Positions 45,539-55,737 of a DNA stretch of 64,000 bases are shown piece after piece (within the stretch, counting starts at the first letter, position 1; the number at the start of each line of letters is the position of its first letter). Made by a program: the position numbers and the translations under genes. This DNA comes from Bacteroidia bacterium (GTDB lineage: Bacteria > Bacteroidota > Bacteroidia > Bacteroidales > GWA2-32-17): NCBI GenBank assembly GCA_016218155.1, contig JACREQ010000102.1:34238-98237 (forward strand), written 5' to 3'. The notes below the pieces were generated by a model. It did no database searches. It had not been told where the DNA came from and worked only from the letters and a program-made list of their open reading frames with translations.

Positions 45539-46377
45539 ACAATTTTCTCCTTAAGTGAATATACCAATTTCTGCATTTTTGATGCCCAATAAGCTGAACT
45601 ATATGTTTTGTCAAATGACAGATAAGAAACAGGTTGACCAAAAACTAAAGTGAATTTCTTTCCAGTTTGTTTATACATTTCATTTGGTAAGTAAAACATC
45701 TCAATATTTGCTTTTATTCCAAAGAATTTTCTAATTCTAGCCAGCCTGTAAAAAAAATCCGAATTTCTCGCCTGAATATAAACTGGCACAATATCACGTT
45801 TATGTTTTATTGCAAGGTTAATAAAACTTTTTTTCCATTCGGGATCTAATATTTGTCCTTTAATTTTCCTTGATACCAAACCTGCAGGATAAAAAAGAAC
45901 CTGAAAAGGACTTTGAAAAACTTCATCAAATTTTCTAACTGCATCTTTACTTTGAGCACCAAATAAATTTATTGGAACAAAAATAGGATCATAATTTTTA
46001 AGGTTTAACAAAACATCATTAACCATAAAGCGAGTTTCACCAAAATTTTCGTAAACAATATCTATCATACACATACTATCAATTGCACCCTGAGGATGAT
46101 TTGCAATAAAAAGATAGTTTTTGTCTTTAGGAATATTTTCAATTCCTATTACTTCCTGAGTTATACTAAAAAGTTTGAGAACTGCACGAACAAAATCAAT
46201 TCCATACAAGTTCTTATTCTCCTCAAGAAAACGATTAATTTCTTCCTGATGTAATATTCTTTTAATGTAACGAATTAGAAATTTTGGTAATGCTTTGGCC
46301 ATTCGAGGACTTTTCCCCTTAATAATAGCCTCAACATCAATCTTTACCGCTTCATTATCTCGTCTCTTTTCCTGCAT
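45535..46377 (-). CDS. glsA: PlsC-like O-acyltransferase, GlsA/OlsA-like
   Basis: A 280-aa lysophospholipid-type acyltransferase. The catalytic motif is FIANHPQGAIDSMCM, with five residues between His and Asp, the spacing seen in the GlsA/hemolysin-type branch rather than the HX4D of classic PlsC. The acceptor-site motif is VLFYPAGLVSRK in place of FPEGTRS. In Bacteroides GlsA adds the second, ester-linked acyl chain to N-acyl-glycine. It is the first gene of the operon with glsB, with a -7 element at 46411-46418. Confidence 0.75.
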   Translation of the reverse strand: MQEKRRDNEAVKIDVEAIIKGKSPRMAKALPKFLIRYIKRILHQEEINRFLEENKNLYGIDFVRAVLKLFSITQEVIGIENIPKDKNYLFIANHPQGAIDSMCMIDIVYENFGETRFMVNDVLLNLKNYDPIFVPINLFGAQSKDAVRKFDEVFQSPFQVLFYPAGLVSRKIKGQILDPEWKKSFINLAIKHKRDIVPVYIQARNSDFFYRLARIRKFFGIKANIEMFYLPNEMYKQTGKKFTLVFGQPVSYLSFDKTYSSAYWASKMQKLVYSLKEKIV

Positions 46378-46410
46378 TAAAAATCACTATTAATTATTCT
46401 TTGGCAAATT

Positions 46411-46418
46411 CAAAGGTA
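46411..46418 (-). promoter_or_regulatory. Candidate -7 element for the glsA-glsB operon
   Basis: The minus strand reads TACCTTTG, an exact TAnnTTTG match, 34 nt before the start codon at 46377. Confidence 0.4.
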
Positions 46419-46530
46419 ATCAAACAAAAATTTACTTCATAAAAATGAACTTTGTTTTTCAAGAAAAAGCTCACCCTTACAATCAGCTGATAATCAATCA
46501 ATAATTTTTGGTGATTAAAAAGTTATCAAC

Positions 46531-46570
46531 ATTGTGGGAAATTGTGGTAAATTTTGGTAAAAAGTGGGAA
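46531..46570 (+). promoter_or_regulatory. MraZ operator: four 10-bp direct repeats
   Basis: Four consecutive decamers stand exactly in phase: ATTGTGGGAA, ATTGTGGTAA, ATTTTGGTAA and AAAGTGGGAA. The TGGGA/TGGTA cores spaced 10 bp apart match the known MraZ-binding layout (repeated TGGGN boxes separated by 5 bp). They overlap the -33 element of the mraZ promoter, so MraZ should repress its own operon. Confidence 0.85.
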
Positions 46571-46587
46571 AAGTTTTTTTATTTTTG
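46553..46587 (+). promoter_or_regulatory. Promoter of the dcw operon
   Basis: TTTG (46553-46556) and TATTTTTG (46580-46587) match the -33 and -7 consensus with a 23-nt spacer. The -33 box lies inside the third MraZ repeat. The start codon of mraZ is 22 nt after the -7 element. Confidence 0.6.
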
Positions 46588-46609
46588 AAAATTCTAATCT
46601 CACAATGCT

Positions 46610-47080
46610 ATGACCACGTTTATAGGCGATTATCCTTGCAAAGCAGATTCCAAAGGGCGAATCATGCTTCCTTCTGCCTTTAAAAAACAGATGGGTGGTA
46701 CCGTTCAGGACAGGTTTGTGGTAAAAAAAGATATTTTCGAAAAGTGCCTTGTTCTTTACCCTATGGACGAATGGGAAAGACAGGTTAAAATGTTAAGAAG
46801 CCGCATTAACCCTTACAACAGAGACCATAACAAGTTTTTACGAGAATTTTATAAGGGCACTGCAGAAATTATACTTGATGCCAACAATAGAATGCTTGTT
46901 CCCAGAAGATTACTCGAATGGGCTGGAATTATTACCGGAGATGTAGTACTTGCCGGACAAGATGGAAGAATTTTAGTTTTAGATAAAGCAATTTATGAAA
47001 GTGGCAGTATGAACGAAGACGATTTTGCATCATTAGCTGAAAAAATTCTTGGTGGACCATTGAACAATAATGAAGAATGA
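46610..47080 (+). CDS. mraZ: Transcriptional regulator MraZ
   Basis: A 156-aa protein with two SpoVT/AbrB-like domains. Both carry the family motif: DSKGRIMLPSAFKKQM near residue 14-28 and DANNRMLVPRRLLEWAG near residue 92-108. MraZ forms a ring that binds tandem repeats before its own gene and represses the dcw operon; four such repeats lie 40-80 bp upstream. Its stop overlaps the rsmH start (ATGA). Confidence 0.96.
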   Translation: MTTFIGDYPCKADSKGRIMLPSAFKKQMGGTVQDRFVVKKDIFEKCLVLYPMDEWERQVKMLRSRINPYNRDHNKFLREFYKGTAEIILDANNRMLVPRRLLEWAGIITGDVVLAGQDGRILVLDKAIYESGSMNEDDFASLAEKILGGPLNNNEE

Positions 47081-47982
47081 CAGAATACCATACTCCCGTT
47101 CTTTTAAATGAAAGTATTGAAGGTTTAAATATCGATCCGGAAGGAATTTATGTTGACCTAACATTTGGCAGTGGTGGACATTCCGGTGAAATATTAAAAA
47201 AATTAAAGGGAGGAAAGTTAATATCATTCGACCAGGATGAAGATGCAAAGCAAAATGCAATTAAAGATGAACGCTTTGTTTTTGTGCAGGGGAATTTCAG
47301 GTTCTTTAAAAATTTTTTGTTGTATCTGGGTTTTGAAAAAGTTAACGGAATTTTTGCAGACTTAGGTGTTTCGTCAAATCATTTCGATAAAACAGAAAGA
47401 GGTTTTTCATTTAGAAGTGAAGGCTTGTTAGATATGAGAATGAACACATCGGCAAAACTAACCGCAGCACATCTTGTTAACACACTGGCACCCGAAAAAT
47501 TATCAAATATTCTTTATGAATATGGCGAAATTCGGAATGCTCATCAGGTAGCAGGATTAATAGTAAAAGCCCGTAATGCAAAGACTATTGAAACGACTTT
47601 TGATTTATGCAAGGCACTCTTACCTCTCACTCCCAAAGGCTTCGAACACAAATTTTTAGCAAAAGTTTTTCAGGCATTAAGAATTGAAGTAAATGCCGAA
47701 ATGGAAGCATTGCGCGAAATGTTAGAACAAACTCCAGAAATGATAATATCAGGCGGTAGGTTAGTAATCCTAACATATCACTCATTAGAAGACAGGTTGG
47801 TTAAGAATTTTATGAGATCTGGAAACTTTGAGGGAAAAACTGAGAGCGATGTGTTTGGAAATATTAATAGATTACCTTTTAAAGTATTTAATAACAAAGT
47901 AATTATTCCTAACGAAACAGAAATAAATCAAAACTCTAGAGCAAGAAGTGCAAAACTAAGAATTGCAATTAAAAATGACTGA
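47077..47982 (+). CDS. rsmH: 16S rRNA (cytosine1402-N4)-methyltransferase RsmH
   Basis: A 301-aa SAM-dependent methyltransferase (formerly MraW). SAM-binding motif VDLTFGSGGHSGEIL (about 24-38), GIFADLGVSSNHFD, and the C-terminal motifs FQALRIEVNAEM and ILTYHSLEDRLVK are as in the family. It modifies C1402 in the ribosomal P site together with RsmI. Both ends overlap their neighbours, showing tight coupling in the dcw operon. Confidence 0.97.
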   Translation: MTEYHTPVLLNESIEGLNIDPEGIYVDLTFGSGGHSGEILKKLKGGKLISFDQDEDAKQNAIKDERFVFVQGNFRFFKNFLLYLGFEKVNGIFADLGVSSNHFDKTERGFSFRSEGLLDMRMNTSAKLTAAHLVNTLAPEKLSNILYEYGEIRNAHQVAGLIVKARNAKTIETTFDLCKALLPLTPKGFEHKFLAKVFQALRIEVNAEMEALREMLEQTPEMIISGGRLVILTYHSLEDRLVKNFMRSGNFEGKTESDVFGNINRLPFKVFNNKVIIPNETEINQNSRARSAKLRIAIKND

Positions 47983-48388
47983 GGAAAAAGAAAATATTGA
48001 AAATAAAGTAACAGAAGAAACTAATGTTTCAGAAAACTCTAACAAGGAAGAGCAGAAGAATTCACGCTCCAATCCTTTCAGAGCCTTAATGGACGGAACA
48101 TTACTTTCTAAAGAAATTCTTCGAAAACAATTTCCATTTGTTCTTTTCTTAACATTAATCGCAATAGCTTTTATTGCCAACAGATATGCTGCAGAAAAAA
48201 TTGTCAGAAATACAGAAACACTAAAAACCGAATTAAAAGAATTAAGAGCTGAACAAATATCAGTAACATCAGAACTAATGCAACTAAGTCAACAAAGTGA
48301 AGTTGTGAAATTAGTTACAACAAATCAACTGGGACTTTCAGAATCAATAGACCCACCAAAAAAAATAATAGTAAAAGAAAAAGAATAA
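47975..48388 (+). CDS. ftsL: FtsL-like divisome protein
   Basis: 137 aa from the ATG at 47975, which overlaps the rsmH stop; an in-frame ATG at 47963 adds four residues. An acidic cytoplasmic N-terminus (Glu/Asn-rich, residues 1-30) leads to one membrane helix (FPFVLFLTLIAIAFIANRY, about 50-69) and a coiled coil (TLKTELKELRAEQISVTSEL). This bitopic layout, the size and the position between rsmH and ftsI identify FtsL in Bacteroidota, where sequence similarity to E. coli FtsL is nil. FtsL links FtsQ/FtsB to the FtsW-FtsI synthase. Confidence 0.85.
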   Translation: MTEEKENIENKVTEETNVSENSNKEEQKNSRSNPFRALMDGTLLSKEILRKQFPFVLFLTLIAIAFIANRYAAEKIVRNTETLKTELKELRAEQISVTSELMQLSQQSEVVKLVTTNQLGLSESIDPPKKIIVKEKE

Positions 48389-50506
48389 ATGGCAGAACTG
48401 CGCAAAGATATATTATGGCGAATGGCACTCCTTTATATTTTAATGGGAGGTTTTGCTATTATTATCATGGGCAGAATTCTTTATATACAAGTTGTTGAAG
48501 GCAATAAGTGGAAATCAAAAGCCAGCGAACTTACAAAAAAAGATATAATTATTGAACCTATGCGCGGAGAGATTTACTCAGGCGACGGTAGGGTTCTTGC
48601 AAGCTCAGTTCCTTTATACGAAATAAGATTTGACACTAAAGCCGAGGGAATAAAAAAAGAATTTTTCAGAGCAAATGTTGATTCACTATCTATTTGTTTA
48701 GCGAATCTTTTTGGTGATAAAACTGCTGCAGAATACAAATCCATTCTAAAACTTGCATATCAAACAGGAAGTCGATATCAATTAATAAAAAGAAAAGTTA
48801 CATATTCAGAACTTAAAAAAATGAAAGAATTTCCTATTTTCAAATTAGGAAAAAATAAAGGTGGATTTATTGCAATTCAAACAAGCAGAAGAGCCAAGCC
48901 ATTTGGCATGTTAGCTTCACGAACAATCGGTTACGTAACAAAAGAAAGAGTAGTTGTTGGGATTGAAGGTGCTTTCGATCAATATCTGAGGGGAAAACAA
49001 GGTGTAGAATTAATGCAGAAACTTGCAGGAAACATTTGGATGCCAGTTAATAACGGCAACGAAGTTGAACCTCAGGACGGTTATGACGTATTCAGCACTA
49101 TCGATATAAACTTACAGGACGTAGCACAAAACGCACTATTAAAACAGCTTGTTGCTAACAATGCTCACCATGGATGCGCAATATTAATGGAAGTTGAAAC
49201 AGGAGAAATTAAGGCTATTGCAAATCTTGAAAAAACAGAGACAGACCCAACAGGTTATGCCGACAACTACAATTATGCAATTGGAGAAAGTTCAGAACCT
49301 GGATCTACATTTAAGTTAATATCAATGCTGGCAGCCCTTGAAGAAGGCTTTATTGAACTAGACGATACAATAAATACAGGTAACGGTATTGCTGTATTTT
49401 ATGGATCAAAAATGAAAGACTCTCATGAAGGTGGTTATGGCAATATTTCAGCAAAAGATGTATTTGCAGTTTCATCAAATGTAGGAGTATCAAAAATAAT
49501 ATCACATTATTTTTCTAAAGAACCACATCGCTTTATTGACAGAATTTACAAATTAAAATTAAACGAAAAACTTGGATTAGATATTAAAGGTGAAGGCATG
49601 CCTTTCGTAAAAGATCCATCAGATTCAACATGGTCAGGAATATCGTTACCCTGGATTTCTGTTGGATACGAAATAAGATTAACCCCACTTCAAATTCTAA
49701 CAGTTTACAATGCAGTTGCGAATAATGGCAGAATGGTAAAACCAAAACTAGTAAAAGCTCTTAAATTTCGCGGTGAAACAATTAAAGAATATCCTGCTGA
49801 AATTATTGTACCATCTATTTGCTCAAACGAAACACTTAAAAAGCTAAAGATAATGTTAGAAAGTGTTGTTGAAAATGGAACTGCAAAAAGCTTAAGAAGT
49901 CCATTATATAAAATAGCCGGAAAAACAGGAACAGCACAGGTTGCAAAAGGTAAGAGCGGATATAAAGATTTAAGTTATAAAGCTTCATTTGTAGGATATT
50001 TTCCAGCAGATAATCCTAAATATAGTTGCATTGTTGTAATAAATGATCCTGATTTTAAAACAACAGGTGCATATTATGGTGGTGCAGTAGCAGGTCCGGT
50101 TTTTAAAGAGATTTCAGACAAAGTTTATGCTACAAGTATTGATATTCATAAACCATTAAATATCGCATCAACACTTACTAGCAATTTTCCGATTGCAAAA
50201 AACGGAAATAAACAAGATTTGGAATACTTATATAAAAATATTGGAATATCTGCAAGAACTACCTCAATCACTTCTGATTGGGTGGCAGTTACAGGAAATC
50301 AAAAAGGAATAATTCTTAAAAACACAAGTGTAAAACCAAATCAGGTGCCTAATGTTATAGGAATGGGATTGCGAGATGCACTGTTTTTACTTGAGAATTG
50401 CGGATTACAAGTTAAACCAACAGGAAAAGGAATAATAAAATCTCAGTCTATTCCAGCTGGGACAAAAACATATAATGGTCAAACAATAACTATTGAATTA
50501 GGTTAA
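48389..50506 (+). CDS. ftsI: Division transpeptidase FtsI (PBP3) with PASTA domain
   Basis: A 705-aa class B penicillin-binding protein that crosslinks septal peptidoglycan. One N-terminal membrane helix (about 11-32), a dimerisation/pedestal domain containing MRGEIYSGDGRVLASS, and the transpeptidase domain with SxxK in SEPGSTFKLISM, SxN in VSSNVGVSK and KTG in AGKTGTAQVA. The C-terminal ~60 residues are a PASTA domain (VPNVIGMGLRDALFLLENCG), which E. coli FtsI lacks but Bacteroidota and Gram-positives have. It starts directly after ftsL (abutting codons). Confidence 0.96.
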   Translation: MAELRKDILWRMALLYILMGGFAIIIMGRILYIQVVEGNKWKSKASELTKKDIIIEPMRGEIYSGDGRVLASSVPLYEIRFDTKAEGIKKEFFRANVDSLSICLANLFGDKTAAEYKSILKLAYQTGSRYQLIKRKVTYSELKKMKEFPIFKLGKNKGGFIAIQTSRRAKPFGMLASRTIGYVTKERVVVGIEGAFDQYLRGKQGVELMQKLAGNIWMPVNNGNEVEPQDGYDVFSTIDINLQDVAQNALLKQLVANNAHHGCAILMEVETGEIKAIANLEKTETDPTGYADNYNYAIGESSEPGSTFKLISMLAALEEGFIELDDTINTGNGIAVFYGSKMKDSHEGGYGNISAKDVFAVSSNVGVSKIISHYFSKEPHRFIDRIYKLKLNEKLGLDIKGEGMPFVKDPSDSTWSGISLPWISVGYEIRLTPLQILTVYNAVANNGRMVKPKLVKALKFRGETIKEYPAEIIVPSICSNETLKKLKIMLESVVENGTAKSLRSPLYKIAGKTGTAQVAKGKSGYKDLSYKASFVGYFPADNPKYSCIVVINDPDFKTTGAYYGGAVAGPVFKEISDKVYATSIDIHKPLNIASTLTSNFPIAKNGNKQDLEYLYKNIGISARTTSITSDWVAVTGNQKGIILKNTSVKPNQVPNVIGMGLRDALFLLENCGLQVKPTGKGIIKSQSIPAGTKTYNGQTITIELG

Positions 50507-50507
50507 A

Positions 50508-51968
50508 GTGAAAAAATTATCTGAAATATTGCAAAACATTCCGGTTATCCAAATAGTTGGTAATCCTGATGTTTCTGTGTATAAAATTTACATCGATTCG
50601 CGTTTTGTAACAAATAACTCAATATTTATTGCAATTCGTGGAGCACAGGTTGATGGACATAGTTTTATAGATCAGGTAATCAAAGGCGGTTCAAAAGCTA
50701 TTATTTGTGAGGATATTCCAGCTGAAACAAAACCTGAAATCACTTACGTAAAAGTAGGTGATACAACTTTACTTGCAGGACCAATAGCAGCTTCATATTA
50801 TGATAATCCGTCTTCAAAATTGAAAGTTGTTGGAATAACAGGTACAAATGGTAAAACAACAATCGCTACATTGTTATATAAATTATTTCGCAGAATGGGT
50901 CACCGTTCAGGATTAATTTCTACTGTAGTTAATTATGTAGACTCTAAATCTTTTGATAGCACACATACAACCCCTGATGCAGTTCAGATTCAGAAACTAA
51001 TGTATAAAATGGTTGAAGCCGGTTGCAGATATTGCTTTATGGAAGTAAGTTCACATTCAATAGCTCAACATAGAATAAATGGTATAAATTTTTCTGGCGG
51101 TGTGTTTACAAATCTGACACATGATCATTTAGATTATCACAAAACATTTGAAGAATATTTATCAGTAAAAAAGAAATTCTTCGACAATTTACCTGTAAAC
51201 ACTTTTGCTCTAACTAATGCTGACGACAAGAACGGAAAAGTAATGACTCAAAATACAAAAGCAAATATTAAAACATATTCGCTTCATTCGATGTCAGATT
51301 TTAATGCAGCAATTCTGGAGAGTCATATTGATGGCATGTTGTTAAATATTAACAACACAGAAATGTGGACAAGATTAATAGGAAAATTTAATGCAAGTAA
51401 CATTCTGGCAATATATTCAACAGCAATATTACTTAATGCAGATAAAGAAAAAATAATGTTAGAGCTAAGCGATTTAACTGCTGTAGATGGTCGTTTTGAA
51501 TATTTTACTTCATCTGATGGGTGTACTGCAGTTGTTGACTATGCACATACTCCCGACGCACTTGTAAATGTATTACAAACAATAAAACTACTTGTAAAAA
51601 AAGACAATAAAATTATAACAGTAGTTGGAGCAGGCGGAAATCGTGATAAAACAAAGCGTCCTGTAATGGCAAAAGTAAGTGCAGAGCTAAGTGATAAAGT
51701 TATTCTAACAGCAGATAATCCACGCAGTGAATTAGCGGAAAATATTATTGCAGACATGAAGACAGGTCTTGATGCTGAATTATCTAAGAAAGTATTGACA
51801 ATTATTGACCGCCGTGAAGCAATTCGTGCCGCATGTCAATTTGCAACAAAAGGAGATATGATTCTGATTGCAGGAAAAGGTCATGAAACTTATCAGGAAA
51901 TTAACGGAGTAAAAACCCATTTTGATGATAGGGAAGTTGTAAAAGAAATTTTTAAAGAAAAGAAATAG
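50508..51968 (+). CDS. murE: UDP-MurNAc-tripeptide synthetase MurE, meso-DAP type
   Basis: A 486-aa Mur ligase that adds the third stem-peptide residue. The start codon is GTG, one base after the ftsI stop. ATP-binding P-loop [14 protein letters not shown] (about 112-125), and the C-terminal substrate motif DNPRSE, whose Arg binds meso-diaminopimelate. The peptidoglycan is therefore predicted to be DAP type, as usual in Gram-negatives. [12 protein letters not shown] and [13 protein letters not shown] are further family motifs. Confidence 0.97.
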   Translation: MKKLSEILQNIPVIQIVGNPDVSVYKIYIDSRFVTNNSIFIAIRGAQVDGHSFIDQVIKGGSKAIICEDIPAETKPEITYVKVGDTTLLAGPIAASYYDNPSSKLKVVGITGTNGKTTIATLLYKLFRRMGHRSGLISTVVNYVDSKSFDSTHTTPDAVQIQKLMYKMVEAGCRYCFMEVSSHSIAQHRINGINFSGGVFTNLTHDHLDYHKTFEEYLSVKKKFFDNLPVNTFALTNADDKNGKVMTQNTKANIKTYSLHSMSDFNAAILESHIDGMLLNINNTEMWTRLIGKFNASNILAIYSTAILLNADKEKIMLELSDLTAVDGRFEYFTSSDGCTAVVDYAHTPDALVNVLQTIKLLVKKDNKIITVVGAGGNRDKTKRPVMAKVSAELSDKVILTADNPRSELAENIIADMKTGLDAELSKKVLTIIDRREAIRAACQFATKGDMILIAGKGHETYQEINGVKTHFDDREVVKEIFKEKK

Positions 51969-51969
51969 T

Positions 51970-53226
51970 ATGCTATATTACTTATTTTCATATTTAGATA
52001 AAATAGATTTTCCCGGTGCCGGGGTTTTCCATTATATTTCATTCAGGTCAGCAATGGCTCTGATAACATCATTAATTATTTCATTGCTTTTCGGTAAAAA
52101 AATAATTCGTTTCTTACAGAAAAAACAAATTGGAGAAGTTGTAAGAGATCTTGGACTTGAAGGTCAATTACAAAAACAAGGAACCCCAACAATGGGCGGT
52201 GTTATAATTCTTGGATCCATTATTATTCCTACACTATTATTTGCTAAAATTCATAACATATATATTATCATCCTGTTAGTAACAACAGTATGGCTAGGAT
52301 TAATGGGCTTTCTTGACGATTATATAAAAGTATTTAAACACAACAAACAGGGATTAAAAGGGAAATTTAAAATTTTAGGTCAAGTTAGCTTAGGTTTAAT
52401 TCTGGGTTTAACAATATACTTTAGCGATGATATTGTTATACGTGAAAAGGCAAGTGCAAACATTGTAGAACCATCAACTGAAATAACACAATCTACGAAT
52501 GCATTTGAAAGTCGTGCTGTATACATGGAAGCAAACGATACAAAATCGACAAAAACAACCATTCCATTTTTAAAAAACAATGAATTTGACTACGAATATA
52601 TACTTGGATTTTTAAGTGAAACAGCCAGAAAACAATGGGTCTGGGTAGTTTTTGTTTTAGCTGTAATTTTTATTGTTACAGCCGTTTCAAATGGTGCTAA
52701 TATGACTGACGGTTTAGATGGTCTGGCCACTGGTGTTTCAGCAATAATTGGAACAACCCTTGGAATTCTTGCATACGTTTCTGGAAATATAATTTTTGCC
52801 GATTATCTTAACATAATGTATATCCCATATTCTGGTGAAATGGTGGTATATGCCAGTGCGTTTATTGGTGCTACAGTCGGATTTATGTGGTATAACTCCT
52901 ACCCTGCTCAGGTATTTATGGGTGACACCGGAAGCTTAGCAATAGGCGGAATAATTGCTGTATTTGCAATTCTAATTAGAAAAGAAATATTGTTACCAAT
53001 TCTGTGTGGAATTTTCTTTGTTGAAAATTTATCGGTAATGATGCAGGTAGGATATTTTAAATATACAAAACGCAAATTTGGTGAAGGAAGAAGATTATTT
53101 AAAATGGCTCCACTTCATCATCATTATCAAAAGAAAGGCTATGTTGAACCAAAAATAGTAACTCGTTTCTGGATTATTGCCATTATGTTAGCTGTTATAA
53201 CAATTGTTACATTAAAATTGAGATAG
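51970..53226 (+). CDS. mraY: Phospho-MurNAc-pentapeptide transferase MraY
   Basis: A 418-aa polytopic membrane enzyme forming lipid I from UDP-MurNAc-pentapeptide and undecaprenyl phosphate. Motifs are [20 protein letters not shown] (Asp pair), [16 protein letters not shown] and the HHHYQKKGY segment near the C-terminus. At 418 aa it exceeds the ~360 aa of E. coli because of a ~50-residue Thr/Ser-rich insertion (about 155-210) before a membrane helix, an insertion common in Bacteroidota MraY. Confidence 0.97.
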   Translation: MLYYLFSYLDKIDFPGAGVFHYISFRSAMALITSLIISLLFGKKIIRFLQKKQIGEVVRDLGLEGQLQKQGTPTMGGVIILGSIIIPTLLFAKIHNIYIIILLVTTVWLGLMGFLDDYIKVFKHNKQGLKGKFKILGQVSLGLILGLTIYFSDDIVIREKASANIVEPSTEITQSTNAFESRAVYMEANDTKSTKTTIPFLKNNEFDYEYILGFLSETARKQWVWVVFVLAVIFIVTAVSNGANMTDGLDGLATGVSAIIGTTLGILAYVSGNIIFADYLNIMYIPYSGEMVVYASAFIGATVGFMWYNSYPAQVFMGDTGSLAIGGIIAVFAILIRKEILLPILCGIFFVENLSVMMQVGYFKYTKRKFGEGRRLFKMAPLHHHYQKKGYVEPKIVTRFWIIAIMLAVITIVTLKLR

Positions 53227-54563
53227 TGAAAGAATTAATTGTCATATTAGGAGCAGGAGAAAGCGGAATAGGTTCGGCGGTATTGGCACGCATGAAAGGT
53301 TTTGACGTTTTCATTAGTGATAATGGAAATATTAAACAGAAATATCATGAGTTAATAAAAAAATATGATCTTCCATTTGAAGAAGGTGGACATTCATATG
53401 ATAAGATTTTAACTGCTTCAGAAATTATCAAGAGTCCAGGCATTCCTGAAAAAGCAGAAATAATTAAAGCTATTCGTAACAAAGGTATTTCTATTGTTTC
53501 TGACATTGAATTTGCCTCACGTTACACTTCAGCCAAAACAATATGCATAACAGGCAGTAATGGAAAAACAACAACAACACTATTATTGTATCATATACTT
53601 AAAAAAGCAGGATTAAATGTAGGTGTTGCCGGAAATGTTGGTACTAGTTTCGCACTTGAAGTTGCTGAAAAGAATTTTGAATACTATGTTCTGGAATTAA
53701 GTAGTTACCAACTTGATGAGATGCATAAATTTAAAGCAGACATAGCTATTCTTTTAAATATAACACCGGACCATTTAGATAGATATAATTATGAATTTCA
53801 AAATTATATTGACAGCAAATTCCGGATAACACAAAACCAAACTGAAAACGATATTTTCATATACTGCATTGATGACGAAGTTATTTTAAAAGAACTACAA
53901 AAAAGAAATCTTAAATCACAACTTATACCATTTTCAATAACAAAAGAAATAGATAATGGTGGATATGTTCATGAAAACGAATTAAAAATTAACCTAAATA
54001 ATAACCCCTTTAACATGTCAATACAAGAATTAGCTTTACAAGGAAAACACAATCAGTACAATTCGCTTGCAGCAGGTATAGCAGCGCATTTATTAAGAAT
54101 TCGCAAAGATGTAATTCGCGAGTGTCTGATGGATTTTCAGGCTGTTGAACACAGATTAGAAAAAGTTCTGAAAGTGCGTGGTATCGAGTTTATAAATGAC
54201 TCAAAAGCAACAAATGTCAATTCTACATGGTATGCTTTAGAAAGCATGAAAAAACCACTTGTGTGGATTGTTGGTGGAGTTGACAAAGGCAATGATTATA
54301 GTCAGCTTAATGCTTTAGTAAAAGCAAAAGTAAAAGCTATAGTTTGTCTTGGTACCGATAATTCAAAAATTTTAAAAGCATTTGAAGGTTTGGATATTCC
54401 AAAAGTAGAAACCAAATCTATGGCTGAAGCAATAAAAACTTCGTACTATCTTGCCCACGAAGGTGATGTTGTTTTGTTATCACCTGCTTGTGCTAGTTTT
54501 GATTTATTCGACAGTTATGAAGACAGAGGCAAACAATTTAAAAGAGCTGTTAGAGATTTATAA
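53226..54563 (+). CDS. murD: UDP-MurNAc-L-alanine:D-glutamate ligase MurD
   Basis: A 445-aa Mur ligase adding D-Glu to UDP-MurNAc-L-Ala. GTG start, sharing its G with the TAG stop of mraY. P-loop ITGSNGKTTTTLLLYH (about 109-124), VLELSSYQLDEM, NITPDHLDRY and NDSKATNVNSTW are typical. Normal length. Confidence 0.97.
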   Translation: MKELIVILGAGESGIGSAVLARMKGFDVFISDNGNIKQKYHELIKKYDLPFEEGGHSYDKILTASEIIKSPGIPEKAEIIKAIRNKGISIVSDIEFASRYTSAKTICITGSNGKTTTTLLLYHILKKAGLNVGVAGNVGTSFALEVAEKNFEYYVLELSSYQLDEMHKFKADIAILLNITPDHLDRYNYEFQNYIDSKFRITQNQTENDIFIYCIDDEVILKELQKRNLKSQLIPFSITKEIDNGGYVHENELKINLNNNPFNMSIQELALQGKHNQYNSLAAGIAAHLLRIRKDVIRECLMDFQAVEHRLEKVLKVRGIEFINDSKATNVNSTWYALESMKKPLVWIVGGVDKGNDYSQLNALVKAKVKAIVCLGTDNSKILKAFEGLDIPKVETKSMAEAIKTSYYLAHEGDVVLLSPACASFDLFDSYEDRGKQFKRAVRDL

Positions 54564-54573
54564 TATTAAATAG

Positions 54574-55737
54574 ATGAAAGAAGCTGTTGCAAAATTATTT
54601 AGAGGTGATGCAGTCATTTGGGGTGTGATTGCCCTGCTTTCTATTGTCTCAATTCTTGCAGTATACAGCTCAACAGGAACTCTTGCATTTAAATATCAGG
54701 ATGGAAATACACTTTATTATTTAACCAGACATGGTGGTTTATTATTTCTTGGTTTAGTAATAATTTTCATTACTCATAGAATTCCATTTAATTTTTATCT
54801 AAAAATCTCAAAGCTGTTATTATATATCTCGATTCCATTATTGGCATGGACCTTAATAAAAGGAACCAATTTAAATGAAGCTTCGCGTTGGATGACTCTA
54901 CCAGGAACAGGAATATCATTTCAGACTTCAGACTTTGCAAAGTTTGCATTGATATTATATATAGCCCGTTTTCTTGCACAAAACCAGGGTAATATTAAAG
55001 ATTTTAAAACCGGATTCCGTTCAATAATGGTGTGGATACTTATAGTGTGTGGATTAATTTTACCGGCAAACTTCTCAACAGCAGCAATGCTTTTTGGAAC
55101 TTCTTTAATTTTGTTATTTTTAGGTAGAGTACAAATAAAATATATACTTGCTGTAATTGGAATTGGACTTGTAGGTTTAATAATTTTTATTCTTATTGCA
55201 ATAAATCTTCCTGAACAAAAACAAGGTAGAATTGGCACATGGAAAAAAAGAATTGAAAACTTTGTTAGTGGTCAGAGTGAGGAAAATTTTCAGGTTGAGC
55301 AATCAAAAATTGCTATTGCCACTGGTGGTTTGTTTGGGAAAGGACCGGGTAACAGTACTCAAAGAAACTTCCTGCCTCATCCTTATTCAGACTTTATTTT
55401 TGCGATAATAATTGAAGAATATGGAATATTTATTCCGTTTGGAATTATTTTCCTTTATATATTGTTATTTTATCGAGCGGGGGTTATAGTCCGAAAGTCA
55501 TCAAGTGCATTTGCTGCATTTCTATCAATGGGACTGGCATTAAGTCTCATCTTTCAGGCATTTATAAACATGGCTGTTGCAGTAAATCTATTCCCCGTAA
55601 CAGGACAAACTATGCCATTAGTTAGCATGGGTGGAACATCAATAATTTTCACAAGTGCTGCTTTTGGAATTATTTTAAGCGTAAGTCAAAGTGTAACTAA
55701 AACTCCCGAACATGAGTATGCAGAAGCAAAATCTTAG
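54574..55737 (+). CDS. ftsW: Septal peptidoglycan glycosyltransferase FtsW
   Basis: A 387-aa SEDS-family membrane protein with about ten helices that polymerises septal glycan from lipid II as the partner of FtsI. Family segments are IKGTNLNEASRWMTLPG, the essential-Asp loop region SQRNFLPHPYSDFIFAII (here STQRNFLPHPYSDF) and TGQTMPLVSMGGTS. The gene end overlaps the murG start by 26 bp. Confidence 0.95.
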   Translation: MKEAVAKLFRGDAVIWGVIALLSIVSILAVYSSTGTLAFKYQDGNTLYYLTRHGGLLFLGLVIIFITHRIPFNFYLKISKLLLYISIPLLAWTLIKGTNLNEASRWMTLPGTGISFQTSDFAKFALILYIARFLAQNQGNIKDFKTGFRSIMVWILIVCGLILPANFSTAAMLFGTSLILLFLGRVQIKYILAVIGIGLVGLIIFILIAINLPEQKQGRIGTWKKRIENFVSGQSEENFQVEQSKIAIATGGLFGKGPGNSTQRNFLPHPYSDFIFAIIIEEYGIFIPFGIIFLYILLFYRAGVIVRKSSSAFAAFLSMGLALSLIFQAFINMAVAVNLFPVTGQTMPLVSMGGTSIIFTSAAFGIILSVSQSVTKTPEHEYAEAKS

